Source: Calendula officinalis
Taxonomy: Eukaryota > Streptophyta > Magnoliopsida > Asterales > Asteraceae
NCBI GenBank assembly: GCA_963853835.1
Contig: OY970820.1
Span: 82,270,909 to 82,334,908, forward strand
DNA length: 64,000 bases
Direction of reading: 5' to 3'
The notes under the pieces were generated by a model. It was not told where the DNA came from and searched no databases. It saw only the letters and a list, made by a program, of their open reading frames with translations. Within the stretch, counting starts at the first letter, position 1, and each line of letters starts with the position of its first letter. This document shows positions 1 to 12,300 of this stretch, one piece after another. The translations under genes and the position numbers were made by a program.

Positions 1-1
1 A

Positions 2-235
2 AAATGTTATAGGTGTCATCATACTGGTCATAAGGGAGATGAATGCTGGACTGATCTCTCAAATCCTAGGTACTCAGTACCAAAGAAAAGGACAGAATCT
101 AAGTCAGTATCACCAAAGAAAACCTCTAAAGTTTCCCCTGAAGTGCTACTGACCTCTCCAAATAAAGAGATCAGGACAAAATCTGTTTATTCCACCAAAG
201 GTCCCATTCAAAAATGGGTGCCTAAAAGGAACTAA
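2..235 (+). pseudogene. gag: SIRE-1 gag C-terminus with CCHC zinc knuckle (partial)
   Basis: The reading frame is open from base 2 to a TAA at 233-235. It begins with a CX2CX4HX4C zinc knuckle (CYRCHHTGHKGDEC), followed by a basic Ser/Pro/Lys-rich tail ending in KWVPKRN. SIRE-2 has the same segment at 28966-29220, so this is the second of two zinc knuckles of this gag family; the first lies off the left edge. The knuckle is expected to bind element RNA in the virus-like particle. The stop is followed by a pyrimidine-rich stretch ending in TTGTGCAG, then the protease frame in a different register (see findings). Confidence 0.85.
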
Positions 236-243
236 CTTTTATT

Positions 244-3200
244 TTGTGTCTTGTGCAGGGTGACAGAAAATGGTATTTAGATAGTGGCTGCTCAAGACAC
301 ATGACAGGCAGTATGGAGTATCTTCTCAATTATACTCCAGAGAAGGGTCCTTCTGTTAAGTTTGGAGATGACTCGGTGGGAAAGACAAGAGGTTATGGTG
401 TGATCAAGGCAGGCAACATAACTTTTAAAAGAGTTGCCTATGTAGAGGGTCTTAAACACAATCTGCTCAGTAGCAGCCAGATGTGTGATGATGACAATGA
501 AGCTCGATTCAGGAAGGTTGCAGGAATCATCTACAATGATAAAGGGCAGCCTGTACTCATTGCTAGAAGAGAAAAAGATGTATATTTGGTCAACCTATCT
601 GAAATAGACCCAACTATTCGAGTATGCCTGCTTTCTAAAGTCAAGCCAGAATTTCATTGGCTTTGGCACAAGAAACTCTCTCACATCAACATTAGAAATA
701 TCAACGAGCTCAGTATGAAGAAACTGGTGAGAGGGTTGCCCACTATTACTTATTCAAAAGATAAGTTATGCTCAGCATGTGAAATGGGCAAGCAGAAGAA
801 GAGTTCATTCAAGTCAAAGGTCAATCATTCCATCAATGAACCTCTTACCATGATACATATGGATCTTTTTGGCCCCATCAGCACACCATGTTTGGCCAAA
901 AAGATCTATACCCTAGTCTTGGTTGATGAATTCTCAAGATATACTTGGGTCATCTTCCTCAAGACTAAGTCAGATGCAACAACAGAAATCATTGCCTTTA
1001 TAAAAAGAGAGGAACTTCAAAAAGGCAACAAGGTCAAGCAACTTAGAAGTGACCATGGTACTGAGTTTAAGAACTCAGTATTAGCCGATTTCTGTGAAGA
1101 AAAAGGAATCATTCAAAACTTCTCTGCAGCTTACACACCACAACAAAATGGTGTTGTAGAAAGAAAGAATAGAACATTAATTGAAGCTGCAAGAACTTTG
1201 TTATGCCATGCTGGACTGGCACTGAGTTTCTGGGCTGAAGCTGTAAATTGTGCAAACTTCACTCAGAATAGAGCCACTATAGTCCAGAGACATCTGAAGA
1301 CTCCATATGAGTTATACAATGGAAAGATTCCTAATGTGTAATACTTCCACATCTTTGGAAGTAAATGCTTTGTACTCAGTACAAAACAAAATCTCAACAA
1401 ATTTGCTCCCAAAGCAAATGAAGGTGTGTTCATGGGCTACTCTCCACACTCTAAAGCCTTCAGAGTGTATATCATCTCAACCAAGATGATTGTAGAATCC
1501 ATTCATGTCACATTTGATGAAGATCAGAATGAGCATTCTACCTCAGCAAGTGAAGACATAAGTGGCATAGATATTCTATGCAATCCAGAAAACTCCATTG
1601 CTGAAGAGCCCAAGTTTCATCCACACTTTATTTCTACTAAGTTTAATGAAACTGATCAAGTTCGAACTCAGTCTCACTCAACCGCGACAAATACTGAGGC
1701 TCCCATAACAGAGAACCCTCACACTGAGTTTCCAACTAATGATCTGCACCACTCTACCTATGAAGAAGGTGAAACATCCAACACTTAACAAGAATCCACC
1801 TCACCTCTGCAAAATGAAGCTGAACAGCAACCTCCGTTGTCTAATACTGACCAGAATTCCACTCAGTATCAGACACACAACACACCCAATCAACAAGATA
1901 GTGTTGATCCTACTTCAAATGCTCCCTTAGGAAACAATTTAAGGGAACACAGAGACCATCCACACTCAAACATTATTGGTCCTATTGAAGAAGGTGTCCA
2001 AACAAGAAGAAAATTAGAGTTTCAACCCCAAGCAACTGCAAATTTTTGTTTCTTCTCAAGCTTTCTATCTACCATTGAACCAAAGAAAGCTGATGAAGCT
2101 TTATTAGATGAAGATTGGGTAGAGGCTATGCAAGAAGAGCTCACAGAGTTTGAGAGAAACAAAGTTTGGAACTTAGTACCACCTCCTACTGGCAAAACTA
2201 TTATTGGTACTAAGTGGGTATTCAGAAACAAGTTGGACAAGGATGGTGTTGTCATCAGAAACAAAGCAAGGTTAGTTGCTCAAGGTTACAGGCAAGAAGA
2301 AGGCATTGACTATAATGAAACTTTTGCACCAGTTGCAAGAATTGAAGCTATTAGGTTGTATCTTGCATATGCAACTTTTAAGAACTTCAAAGTTTATCAG
2401 ATGGATGTCAAGAGTGCTTTTCTAAATGGAAAACTACAAGAAGAAGTTTATGTTAAACAACCACCAGGTTATGTTTTCAAGCTTGTTAAAGCTCTATATG
2501 GGCTCAAACAAGCTCCAAGAGCCTGGTATGATACACTGTCTGAGTACCTTATTGAAAATAAATTTACAAGAGGTAAAATTGATAAAACATTATTTTCAAG
2601 ACGGAAAGGTTCTGACATCTTACTCATTCAGATATATGTAGATGATATTATCTTTGGCTCCACTGACAAGTCAATGTGTGACTGGTTTGCTAAGATAATG
2701 TCAACTTAGTATCAGATGAGTATGATGGGAGAACTTACTTATTTTCTTGGTTTACAAGTTGAACAAAAGCCCGATGGCACTTTTATAAATCAAAGTAAGT
2801 ATGTGCATGACATGTTAAAGAAATACAAATTTGAAAACTTATCTTCCATGCATACTCCTATGGGTACTCAGGATAAGATAAGTAAGGATGAAACTGGTAA
2901 ACCAGTTTGTCAATCCATATACCGAGGTATGATTGGTTCCTTACTTTACTTAACTGCTAGCAGGCCTGATATCATGTTTGCAACATGTTTGTGTGCTCGG
3001 TATCAGGCTGATCCTAAAGAATCTCACATGAAAGCAGTTAAGCGCATCTTTAGATATCTTACAGGTACTCCTAACCTGGGTCTTTGGTATCCCAAAGATT
3101 CAAACTTTGCCCTTGAAGGGTACACAGATGCAGATTTTGCAGGTTATAGATTGGATAGAAAAAGCACAAGTGGAGGATGTCAATTCCTAGGTGGAAGACT

Positions 3201-3576
3201 AGTAGGTTGGTCATCCAAGAAGCAAAATTCGGTAGCAACTTCCACAGCAGAAGCAGAGTATGTTGCTGCAGGAAGTTGCTGTGCTCAATTATTATGGATG
3301 CAGTATCAACTATTGGACTATGGGTTCAACTTTCAAAAGACTCCAATTCATTGTGATAACAAAAGTGCTATTGCTATCACAGAGAACCCAGTCTATCACT
3401 CCAAGACTAAGCACATTGATATCAGACACCACTTTATTAGAGATAATGTGGAAAAGGGTAAGGTTGAGGTAGATTATGTACCAACAGATGAACAATTGGC
3501 AGATGTGTTTACTAAACCTCTCCCTGAGGAAAGGTTTACGTATTTACTAGGGCAATTAGGTATGCTGAATCCTTGA
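244..3576 (+). pseudogene. pol: SIRE-1 pol (protease, integrase, RT, RNase H), inactivated
   Basis: Domain order is Ty1/copia. The protease/GAG-pre-integrase start carries WYLDSGCSRHMTG (Asp-Ser-Gly active site). An HHCC-like region and the integrase core follow at about 640-1340 (DLFGPI, SDHGTEF, NGVVERKNRT). Reverse transcriptase spans about 2100-2709 (KARLVAQGYRQEEG, MDVKSAFLNG, YVDDIIFGS) and RNase H about 2930-3570 (YTDADFAG, STAEAEYVA, HIDIRHHFIRD). Compared with SIRE-2, a GAA codon has become TAA at 1339, another TAA lies at 1786, a CAG has become TAG at 2707, and 24 bases are missing in frame near 2470. It would encode the copying and integration enzymes but is dead. Confidence 0.92.
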
Positions 3577-4028
3577 TCTTTCTTAATTTTCTTTAAAACT
3601 GAGCGCTCAGTATCACTCCTGTTGATACTGACCACTCAGTATCACTAGTCTGTTATCATCAAAATTTAAAGTTTTTTTTTTATTTCAAGAGTAAATTAAT
3701 TGTTTTTATATTTTTAAATTTTTTTTTTAAAATTAATTTTTTTTTCTTTCAGTATTGGGGTATGACGGCGCTCACACCGAGATTAATCCTCATACTGCCC
3801 AACGGTAACCTTTCTTAATAGGAAAGTTACCGTTGGCACAGGATAAGGCAGTCAAATCAGCCAGTTTTACTTCCCAATACCTTAATTATCTTTCAATCAC
3901 CTATAAATAACCGTTTTTTTTTTCAAATATTTTTTAACAGTTATTTCATTCTTTCTCTTTAAATTCCATCTGCGATTAACGATTTCACTCTCTCTTAGCT
4001 AGCAAAAACTCTTAAATCAAAATCACAG
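3577..4028 (+). promoter_or_regulatory. SIRE-1 spacer with accessory-gene promoter: AACGG inverted pair and TATA box
   Basis: No ORF. After pol come clustered ATACTGA/TCAGTAT motifs and T-rich tracts. At 3799-3809 and 3826-3836 the sequences CCAACGGTAAC and GTTACCGTTGG form an inverted repeat with a 16-base loop. A TATAAATA box starts at 3902, 66 bases after the right arm and exactly 127 bases before the ATG at 4029. The same three items at the same spacing occur in SIRE-2 and SIRE-3, which supports a real promoter. AACGG is the core of plant MYB-type sites, including mitosis-specific (MSA) elements; that link is inference. Confidence 0.6.
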
Positions 4029-5377
4029 ATGGCGAACTACACTTTCGTCGCACCAGAGGTTGAATCGGAAATCAAATTCCGAAATGATGAACTGCCCAGG
4101 TTTGCGAGGAACAACATCACAGCCAATTTCACTATTCCTCAAGCCTGGGTATGCCAGGAATTCACAAACATTGTGACTTTTATGAAAAATTTCCCAATTG
4201 CTCGTGCACTGACTTTGTCTCCTCGAGCAATTTACCCAGAAATGCTATGCGAGTTTTGGTACTCTGCCACACTCAATTCTCCAGATATGATTGATGGGTG
4301 GGTAATTAGGGATCAAAGAAGGGCATTTGTTTCTACTGCCATCATTCGTGAAACACTGAGGCTTCCTGCCCAAGCTCAGTATGACCCATTCGTTGATAGA
4401 ACAGAGGCACGCTCAGTATTACCATTTTTGGGTCGAAGAGGAACAACGGGCATAATCCAAAGAAACGAATTTGGTCCTATGTGGGGTATTCTCATTACAA
4501 CGTTTATTCGGTGTATGACCCACAAGACGGGTGCTTTGGACCAAATAAATGAATTTGGGATGCAAATAGTACATGCTTTGTACTATGGAAGAAACATTGA
4601 TTATGCACGGCTCATTTTCAATGAATTAGCTGCTTTGGTTCGGGCTAACACAAGGGAATGTAATGCCCCTTTCTGCAGATTCTTATCACTCATCTTTCAA
4701 CACTCAATGCCCACACATACTTATGATGAGTTTCACAGTCCAATGGTTGATCTTCCTCCTCTTAGTGAGAAGAACTTCTTTTACAGGCCAAGAGAAGGAG
4801 AGCCTCTACTGAGTCCTTATATGTGGGCCATTGTTCAAGAACACATAAATGAGGAAGGAAACATGTCTGATACTGAATCAGACAATGATGATGATGATGA
4901 TAATGATGATAATAGTGGTAATGGAGGACATGCTGGTCAAGATGTTGAGATGCAGGATGTTCCACAAGTTCAAGAACCGACTCAACAACATATCTCTCAT
5001 ACTGAGTCAACCGAAGCCACACAGCTTGTCCTAAGAAGAAGAAGAAGAAACCTCTCACCAGTCCTTATGGCCTTGTAATCATCTCAGGAGGTGCGGTGCA
5101 GCCTGCAAATGTTCCATCATTAACTACCTCTCTTCAAGCTCAAAGCCTAGTTGCAGCCACCGCTGACCTTCCAGGTCCAAAACTAGTCCCAACTGCTCAA
5201 GCAATTGAGGAACCTCATGTTCCTCTTGATGTGGAGATTCAATACGAGCAAACTACACTGGAAGGTGCTCAGCAAGACAGACAGGTCGGTATTGAAGATG
5301 ATCCTGCACCGACCTCTGTCGATGCTAGAAGGGAATCTGACAGAGTCTCAGGTATGAATTTCTAAAAAGCCCTTAAA

Positions 5378-5460
<83 letters not shown>

Positions 5461-7911
5461 CATTCCCAAATAGAGACTAAGTATTGGCCAGTACCAACTC
5501 AATACTGACCAAAGTCTCACACGATCTTTCAAATATATATCCGATTATGGCCAACATAGCTAGCCCACTGCTGCTATGCAAAATTCATATACTGAGCAAA
5601 CAATTGATCATTGTCAGTCTACAGTTGTTTCAACATTTAAAGAGAAAATGGTGGTTGATGTCAAACTGACACCCACTGGTGCTGCTTGAATAATGTCCAA
5701 CTTATTTTTGAGTTGGGTGGCATAATTCAAGAAATGATCACAAACCCTTAAGCCACAAAATCCAAAAACTTTCCATGGGATTTAGCCACATTTCTGTTAT
5801 CACTCTAATACCGAGTGATAAACGTTGAAAATAACAAGAAGCACATCCCAGGCTTCGAATTCCCAAACCCAAACCTTTTAGTAAATATGACTTATCCTAT
5901 ACTGAGCTACTTAAATTTACACACTCACTTTTACTAAAATCTTCTTACACATGCTATGCACAAGTCCACAATATTTCATCATAAACCAGATGAAATACAG
6001 ACTTCACAAACTCTATTTATATGATTATAGAGTTAAACAACACCACAATTCTATTTTAACCAGTTTTATATTTTTTTTTTCTTTAGCACCATCTGTGCAG
6101 GGCATTCAGGCATCACAGGCTGCAGGTGACCAAGTGACTCTGCAAGCAATCATGCAGCATATTCTGGCCATCCAACATACTCAGACTATCATACTAGCCA
6201 GAATGGACACTATGAGTAGTGATATTGACTCAATAAAACAGTCAGTCTCACTACTTCAACAACCACATCAGCCTCCACCAACTCCACCATTTTCACATGG
6301 TGAACACAATAAAGAAGGAGAAGGAGAAGGAGATGATGGTGATACTGATGCTGCCACTGAGCCCATGCCCTCCCCTACTCTTGAAGAACCTGAAGGGGAC
6401 ATGGGTGGTGATACTGATCCTCTTCCCTCCCCATCCAATGATAACAATAAGGGGGAGAAGAGACAAAGAGATACTGAGGTTGATCAAACTGAGCCATCTG
6501 CTCAGGGGGAGAAAAGAAGAAGATTGAATGAAGATCAACCTCCACAACAAGAACAACAACATCAGCAAAGCCCTCATACTGAGCCACTTCAGATTCAGTG
6601 TGAGAGAAGAAGACAAAGAACTAGGTCAGCATTACAAGTTGAAGACCCACTTGAGCCATCTGCTCAGGGGGAGACTCATACTGACCAACCACAGCAAACT
6701 TAATCTGGGACACCTGCTCGTGAGGAGAATGATTTGCAAATTGTGGTCTATAGGCCTTTCATCTTGCCTATTGCTGATGATGAAGATGAAGAACCAGATT
6801 TAGTGAACTATGCACTAAATCTGGTAGAACTGGAAAGTTCTTCATCATCATCCTCGGATGATGAAGAACCAGAAAATCTGGTGATTAGAAGAAGGAGTTC
6901 CTTATCAAGAAGACCCATCAATGCAGTTCTCACTTCTTCTGAATCAAATGAGGAACCTGCTCCTTTGGTAACAAGACAAAGAAGACCTGTTCATACATTG
7001 GACAGTGATACCGAGCAGGCTCCAAGACTGACTTCTCAACAACTCTGTGCAGAATAAGAGAGATTTTTATATGAGCAAGAGTTGGGAATCAAAGCTGAAC
7101 CAGAATCTGACCCAGATACTGATACTCCTGGTCCTTCACATAGAATCTCAAGAAAGGGTCCAGACCATATTCAACATTATTGGAATATGGTTGCTGCTAG
7201 GACTCAGTATAAGGAGTGAAGGAAGGAGTTCTTGAAGACCAAAACATTTCCAAATGTAAGGGGGATACATTGGTTGAATCTGGATGTCAATAAAGTAAAA
7301 GTGAAGCTCAAAGAATGAAGAATCACTATCACTTGTACTGGCTTAACCAGTCCTCCCATGAAGATATTTATTCATGATATTCAAAGAATTGGTCTTCAAG
7401 ACTGGGTGAAGATCACAAGACTGATCAAAGAGCTTCCAAAGAAATCAACTTATGATCAAATAGTCTTGGATGAGATCTGTGCAGTAGCTGCTGTATGCTA
7501 TGAGAAAGGCTTGCTTCATGAGATAGAGTATAGAACACTCAGTGTGATGACTGAAGCTTACTCAAACAACAGACCAGAATGTCTTCATACATACAAGTAT
7601 CTTAATAAGTACCCTCTTCCTCCTAACCTTGATTTTCAGGATCAAAAGAGTGTCATATATCAACTTCTGGATATATGTATACTGACTCAGAGGATAGAGA
7701 GTGCTTCATTTCTGAAGAAGATCTACCAAGAGCTCAAATCAGTCACCTTGTTGGACTGAAATGGATGATCACCAAGAAAGAAGACTCTTAGTTCAGAAAG
7801 AAGATTGTTGTAGTTCTTAATTGTAGAAGGGATGAACTCAAGAGCAGAGAAGAGTTTGTCCACATCAAACAAGAAGTCTTCTATGAGAATGAAGCCATCA
7901 ACAGCAGATGA
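4029..7911 (+). pseudogene. SIRE-1 accessory gene (aORF), two exons, broken
   Basis: Exon 1 (4029-5351) begins with MANYTFVAPEV and carries a globular region of about 275 residues. Its conserved blocks (EMLCEFWYSAT, GALDQINEFGMQIVHALYYG) resemble proteins usually annotated as putative plant transposon proteins. It then has an Asp/Asn-rich acidic run and RRRRRNLSPV. A GT-AG intron (5352-6086) holds a long (TA)n tract. Exon 2 (6087-7911) encodes a heptad-like stretch (MDTMSSDIDSIKQSVSLLQQ), a basic motif (EKRRRLNEDQ), a Ser/Asp/Glu run and a conserved C-terminal region. The exons join in phase 1. Breaks here: TAA at 5076-5078 with a frameshift, TAA at 6701, and further frameshifts. No signal peptide or membrane anchor is visible, so an envelope role is not supported. 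Function unknown. Confidence 0.75.
5380..5459. repeat. (TA)n microsatellite in SIRE-1 aORF intron
   Basis: About 40 uninterrupted TA units lie just inside the intron donor. The homologous introns of SIRE-2 and SIRE-3 carry (TA)n at the same place, so the tract was already present in the element before it spread. Confidence 0.97.
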
Positions 7912-8000
7912 AGAAGAAGATTTTGCTACCTATGCTGTTGTACTTTTTATTTCTTTTTATCTCTTTGTAATTGTTTTGTTATCATTAGATAGGGGGAGAT
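7912..8000 (+). promoter_or_regulatory. SIRE-1 polypurine tract region
   Basis: Short untranslated stretch after the accessory gene. It ends in AGGGGGAGAT, a polypurine tract immediately before the TG that opens the 3' LTR at 8001. This primes plus-strand DNA synthesis in LTR elements. Confidence 0.85.
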
Positions 8001-8510
8001 TGTTAAGGCAAAAAGCCTTACCCCTTTGGATCTTAAGATAACAAAACAACCTAGAATAGCTTTGATTAATATGTAGAATAAAATAGCTAAGTTTAGGTCT
8101 GATACTGAGTGATCAGTATTGGAACTCAGTATCAGAGCTCAGTATCAGATAGTGATACTGAGTACAAGGACTGAGTATAAGGACTGAGTAAACATTTCCA
8201 TGTTTACCTTTCCAGATCAAATACCTTTGATCTCGACCATTTTCCTTATTTTAGTCCTTGCATTACTCCTTGCCTAACTTGTAAGATCTCTATAACATTA
8301 TAAATAGAGATCATTTGGCAAAGGAGTATTCACCAATTCACTTTACACTTTCATATCTATTGTAATTGATCAGTGGTCTTGTTATTCCGCAACAAGCCAC
8401 ACTTAGTGGAATTATACATTTGACTCATATCTTGTTCTTATACAATATTTGTCTTGAGTTATAATTATCCAATCAATTAACCATCTAAACCAGGGCGTTG
8501 TGACCTAACA
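8001..8510 (+). repeat. SIRE-1 3' LTR (510 bp)
   Basis: Begins TGTTAAGGCAAAAAGCC and ends GTGACCTAACA (TG...CA). It contains a TATAAATA box near 8301 and a dense run of ATACTGAG/CTCAGTAT motifs at 8101-8190. It aligns over its length with the 37079-37578 LTR of SIRE-2 and the 42010-42506 LTR of SIRE-3. Confidence 0.93.
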
Positions 8511-10221
8511 ACTATCAACAATCTAAAAATGAGATGTCGATAGTGGATGTGGTTATCTCCGTGATTTTGAAACAGGTACTATTTGTACTTGAGTGGTCAG
8601 TGGGGGTTGTGCATTGCATCACTGGGTCTATGATGTCTTAATCAGAAAGCAACATATGCAGTCCGAGACAGATGAGGTTACCCGGTCATTTGTTCGGTTT
8701 AGGGAGGGTTTTTCTGTTTTTTTTAACCCTTTCACACACGCTCCTCACTCAACTCACTTTTTCATTTTCAACCAAACCCTCATTTTTGTTTTTACCATGT
8801 GATAAGCTGATTTGCACCCCATACTTCATACCCCCTCTCAATTTTTACCTCAGCGCACCCCAATCTAGATCCCATGATACTTGATTCTGCTTACCTAGGC
8901 CTAGGGACCCTCACTTTTTAGTTCCTATATTGTCTGTGGCTCCGGGGAAGATCATGCTGGATTTAGGAGATCATAGGAGTAATTTGAGATTGGTCTATTA
9001 CGCTCATGTGCATTTTAATCAGCTTTCAAAAGATGTTGCATTTTAGAAATTCACATGGATTTTTCTTCGGATTTTGATGTAATTCCGGTAAAAGTTGTTT
9101 CCTGAATGATTGTGGATTTTAAGGCACAACAACTTGTTCTTTTAAGGTAACATCGGACTCACATAGAGTATCCGTTAGCACATGGTATGAATCGGTAGTC
9201 GTTTTCACAACCATTGATTCAAATATGTGACCTGCGTTTAGAGTTGGAGTGATTTTAGCTCTAGCAGGATTACCACTCGATCCTCGTGAAACATCAGATT
9301 GTGATGCCACTACGAGTGTTCCGATGGATTCACGGAGATCCATATTTTTAGTGCAAGTGTCCTATATTGGAAGGTTCTTGAGGGTGAGAACTAGACACAC
9401 TGTGCATACAAAGAGACTTAACCCGGGGCAGGATGTTATTATGATTCAATACCGACATACTCCGAATGAGTAGTCAGTAGCTTTTGTGCTACGTCCCCTA
9501 ATGAAATGAAACAAATTCCTGTTGAGAGGAATTTGAGTAGTTGGTGGTGGTGTGCATTTGCTTTACTTGGCCAGTAAAGTCTAGTGAAAACATTCAACTT
9601 ATGAATGATCACCTATTTGTATGGTTGCCCGGTTTGTTGACGGTTTGGATGCACTCAAAGGTGTGTTTTCTTAAATTTATCATGTTTTCACATCACCTTG
9701 CACTCACCTAGTTCTATACCCTTGACGTATACCCTCACATTTACCAGTTGGCATAAATATTTCCCTGGATAGGTTAGGCCGGATCTGGCAAACCATGGGA
9801 AGGTATTGTCTTTATGAAAAGATTTTTCGTTCGTTTATTCATATTGGGTATTTTTGTTTTGATTTTCTTAATTTTCCCCCCCTAGAAATATCAATTCTCC
9901 CCCTCGAATTAGTATTTCTCCCCCTCGACAAATCAAAAGTATGATAAAGTTTTGAGATTTGAGGACGTACCTTAAACATCGCTGGAGGGTTGAAGGAGAG
10001 TATTTGTGGTGAAGCTTTATTGAGTTTTGCTTGCTTTTTGATAGCGGGTTCTGAATCCGTTGTGATCAGAAGCCATCTTTCATTTAGGACCGTGTTTCAA
10101 GCTGATGCACTTGAAAGCCATTCGTTGGAGAGCGGGTCATACACTGTAGTACGTATAAGCCATTCTGTTGTGGCTCGAGTTATACATTGAAGTGCGTATA
10201 AGTCATTCTCCTGCAAACACA
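8511..10221. other. Gene-free degenerate repeat, probably 3' part of an antisense SIRE-like element
   Basis: No gene can be supported. Short ORFs on either strand have no recognisable domain. C-rich blocks near 9880-9930 (three CCCCC(C)T runs within 50 bases) read on the minus strand as GGGGGAGA purine runs, like Sirevirus polypurine tracts. That fits the minus-strand gag just to the right. I could not find matching LTR ends. Confidence 0.45.
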
Positions 10222-12300
10222 TCAAACAACTTTTGGTACCCATTTTGTTTTGGGGCCGACGGTGTTAGTGGTTGAGTGAATCCATTGAAAAGTTGTATCA
10301 ATTTGATTTATAGATTTGGAATTCCAAGAAAAATTGAAACTTGATGTTTCACTTTCAAATAATTTCTGGGGAATTATTTGAGATTTTGGAGTTTTAGGAA
10401 CCCATATTTCTTTTAAAATCATGGGTGTTTTAGGAGATGTTTTTGGCACTTGAGTAAAAGTTGTTATAGGTGCCAATGAAAGTATATCTTTTATTGAGTA
10501 TCTTAAAGATTTAGTTTTGGAAAAGATTTTCTTTGAAAGAGTAGAATGTTTCAACACGGTTGATGGTTTAGTCTTATCCACCTGAGAATGCTTAAGTCAA
10601 GAAGAGGAACCTAATTTATTTGGAGCTTTATTGCGGAATTTCCTCTAATATCTTGTTTGAGAGCATTCAGTTTCTTATCAGAGTTTAGTGGGACCATGGA
10701 TCTCCTAGGCTTAGGCTTGGTAGAGGAACCTACTTGTGATTTCGGTTTAGGTTTAGAATTTCCTCTATTAACCTTAGATTGCTTGATTGTATATAAATCA
10801 CGATATGCCATGACAGGAGAAAACATTCTGGACTTATTACATTTGTTCTTTGCAGTTAAAGGAGAATCTAAGTTAATAGATGCACTAGGCTTCTTATGCT
10901 TTTGAAGGTGAGATGGGTTAGATTCTAAATTTTGAATTTGTATTTGCAACTTTAGTTTCTCTTCATCAAAAAATTTATGTGATTTATCAATTTTATTTTC
11001 TAATTCATGAATTTTTGTTTGTAAAACTGATTTTTGTTTGTCAAACGCCTTATGTGTTTCATCTGTTTCAGTTTCCAATTGACAAATTTTCTTTTCAAGA
11101 ATTAGATTTGGTACATAAATCTTTGGTGTAACCTTTTGTTGAATAACAGCATTTCCTTTAATTTCAAATTCTTCTGGTTTTATAATAGGAAAATAATCAT
11201 TATTTTCAAATTGTGCCTTTTTTAGTTTCATATGTTTTATTTAATGCAATGTAGTTGAAACTAATTTGAGGATTCTCCTTTTTAGCTCTGTTGAAGGTCT
11301 CTATTTCTTCTTCCTCATCAGTCATCCGACTGAAGCGTTGCAAGATCCCATTGTGCAAGTATCTTGAATCATATAATGTAGGAACCAATTTGCACGCGGT
11401 CTTAAGGTACTCTGGATTGTCAGCTCCTAACCCTTCTCGTGAATTGAAGTATTTCAAGTCTTTGGGCTTGTTAAGATGAATGGTTTGATCAGTGTGTCCT
11501 CTTTTGACAATCAATTCCTCAAGATGTTTGATATGTGAGTTCAATTTATTGGTTTCATTATTAAGTTTGTGTATGATATTTTGTTTGTTTAGCATCTCAT
11601 GTGATGAAATGATGTGTTGTTCATGAAGATTTGCAGTTAATTCTCTGATTTGTGAGTTTAAAGATTTAAACTGTTTTTCATTGTCGTCAAACTCTTGTTG
11701 TTTACGTTCGAAACATTTTTTAGTACTTTGATATTCATACCATGTCTTAGTGTAATGTTTGTGATTGTGATCATCCCTAGCCGTCAATTCTGATACTTGA
11801 GTTTGTAAATCCAAATTCTCTTGTTTGAAAAGTTTATTTTGGTTAATATGATGAACAAGTTGATCACCTAAATGAGCATTTTGTTCATTTTGTTTTTCCA
11901 AATCGTTTAAACGTTCTTGAAATTGAGTATTTAAATGTTTTAAAGAATCAACTTCAGATATCTGAGTTTTAACAAAACAAGTATCAGGACCAATGGAATT
12001 ATCAGAATTTGATAAGAGAGAACTGATTACCTCGTTTTCCTTGTTGGTATTTTCATTGAATTGATCAAAAACCTCAGCATTATTTCTTTCCATTAAGCAC
12101 AAATTTGTTACATGTTCTTCATCTTCAGCTAACACTTTTTCCAGTCTCAATTTGTTTAGCCATCGACATCTTACGTTTATAATACTCTGAATCACGAACG
12201 ATTGATTTATTTGTCGCATCCAAATATGTGATGGTTGGTTTTTCAGTTGAGATTGTAGCAGATATAACACGCGTAAAAGTTGATGAAGATTTTTGATTAT
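10222..12300 (-). pseudogene. gag: SIRE-like gag, minus strand, frameshifted
   Basis: Three minus-strand ORFs (12270-11206, 11231-10611, 10581-10222) follow one another with small overlaps or gaps and look like one gag broken by frameshifts. The first is rich in Gln, Asn, Glu and Lys with strong heptad patterning over about 200 residues, as in the coiled-coil half of Sirevirus gag. The second has a conserved SMVPLNSDKK-type basic tail. The last ends in GPKTKWVPKVV, equivalent to the KWVPKKN end of the SIRE-2 gag. The N-terminal part and a clear zinc knuckle are missing. Pol does not follow, so the element is internally deleted. It is not a close copy of SIRE-1/2/3. Confidence 0.65.

Larger units (their letters stand above)
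1..8510 (+). mobile_element. SIRE-1: Sirevirus-type Ty1/copia element, 3' part
   Basis: The window opens inside this element, so its 5' LTR, primer site and most of gag are off the left edge. In order it holds the end of gag with a zinc knuckle, protease, integrase, reverse transcriptase and RNase H, a spacer with a promoter-like module, a long accessory gene with an intron, a polypurine tract and a 3' LTR ending at 8510. The order PR-INT-RT-RH is that of Ty1/copia, and a long extra gene between pol and 3' LTR is typical of Sireviruses. A second complete copy lies at 26083-37578 and a truncated one at 42010-46871. Several nonsense changes and an in-frame deletion make this copy non-functional. 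No target-site duplication can be checked here. Confidence 0.93.

Noticed and set aside
4762..5058. His-rich minus-strand ORF (and similar at 33743-33985)
   Set aside because: It is the complement of the GAT-rich acidic run in the accessory gene; a shadow frame.
9119..9473. Overlapping ORFs on both strands at 9119-9343 and 9249-9473
   Set aside because: No recognisable domain, no promoter, and inside degenerate repeat DNA.
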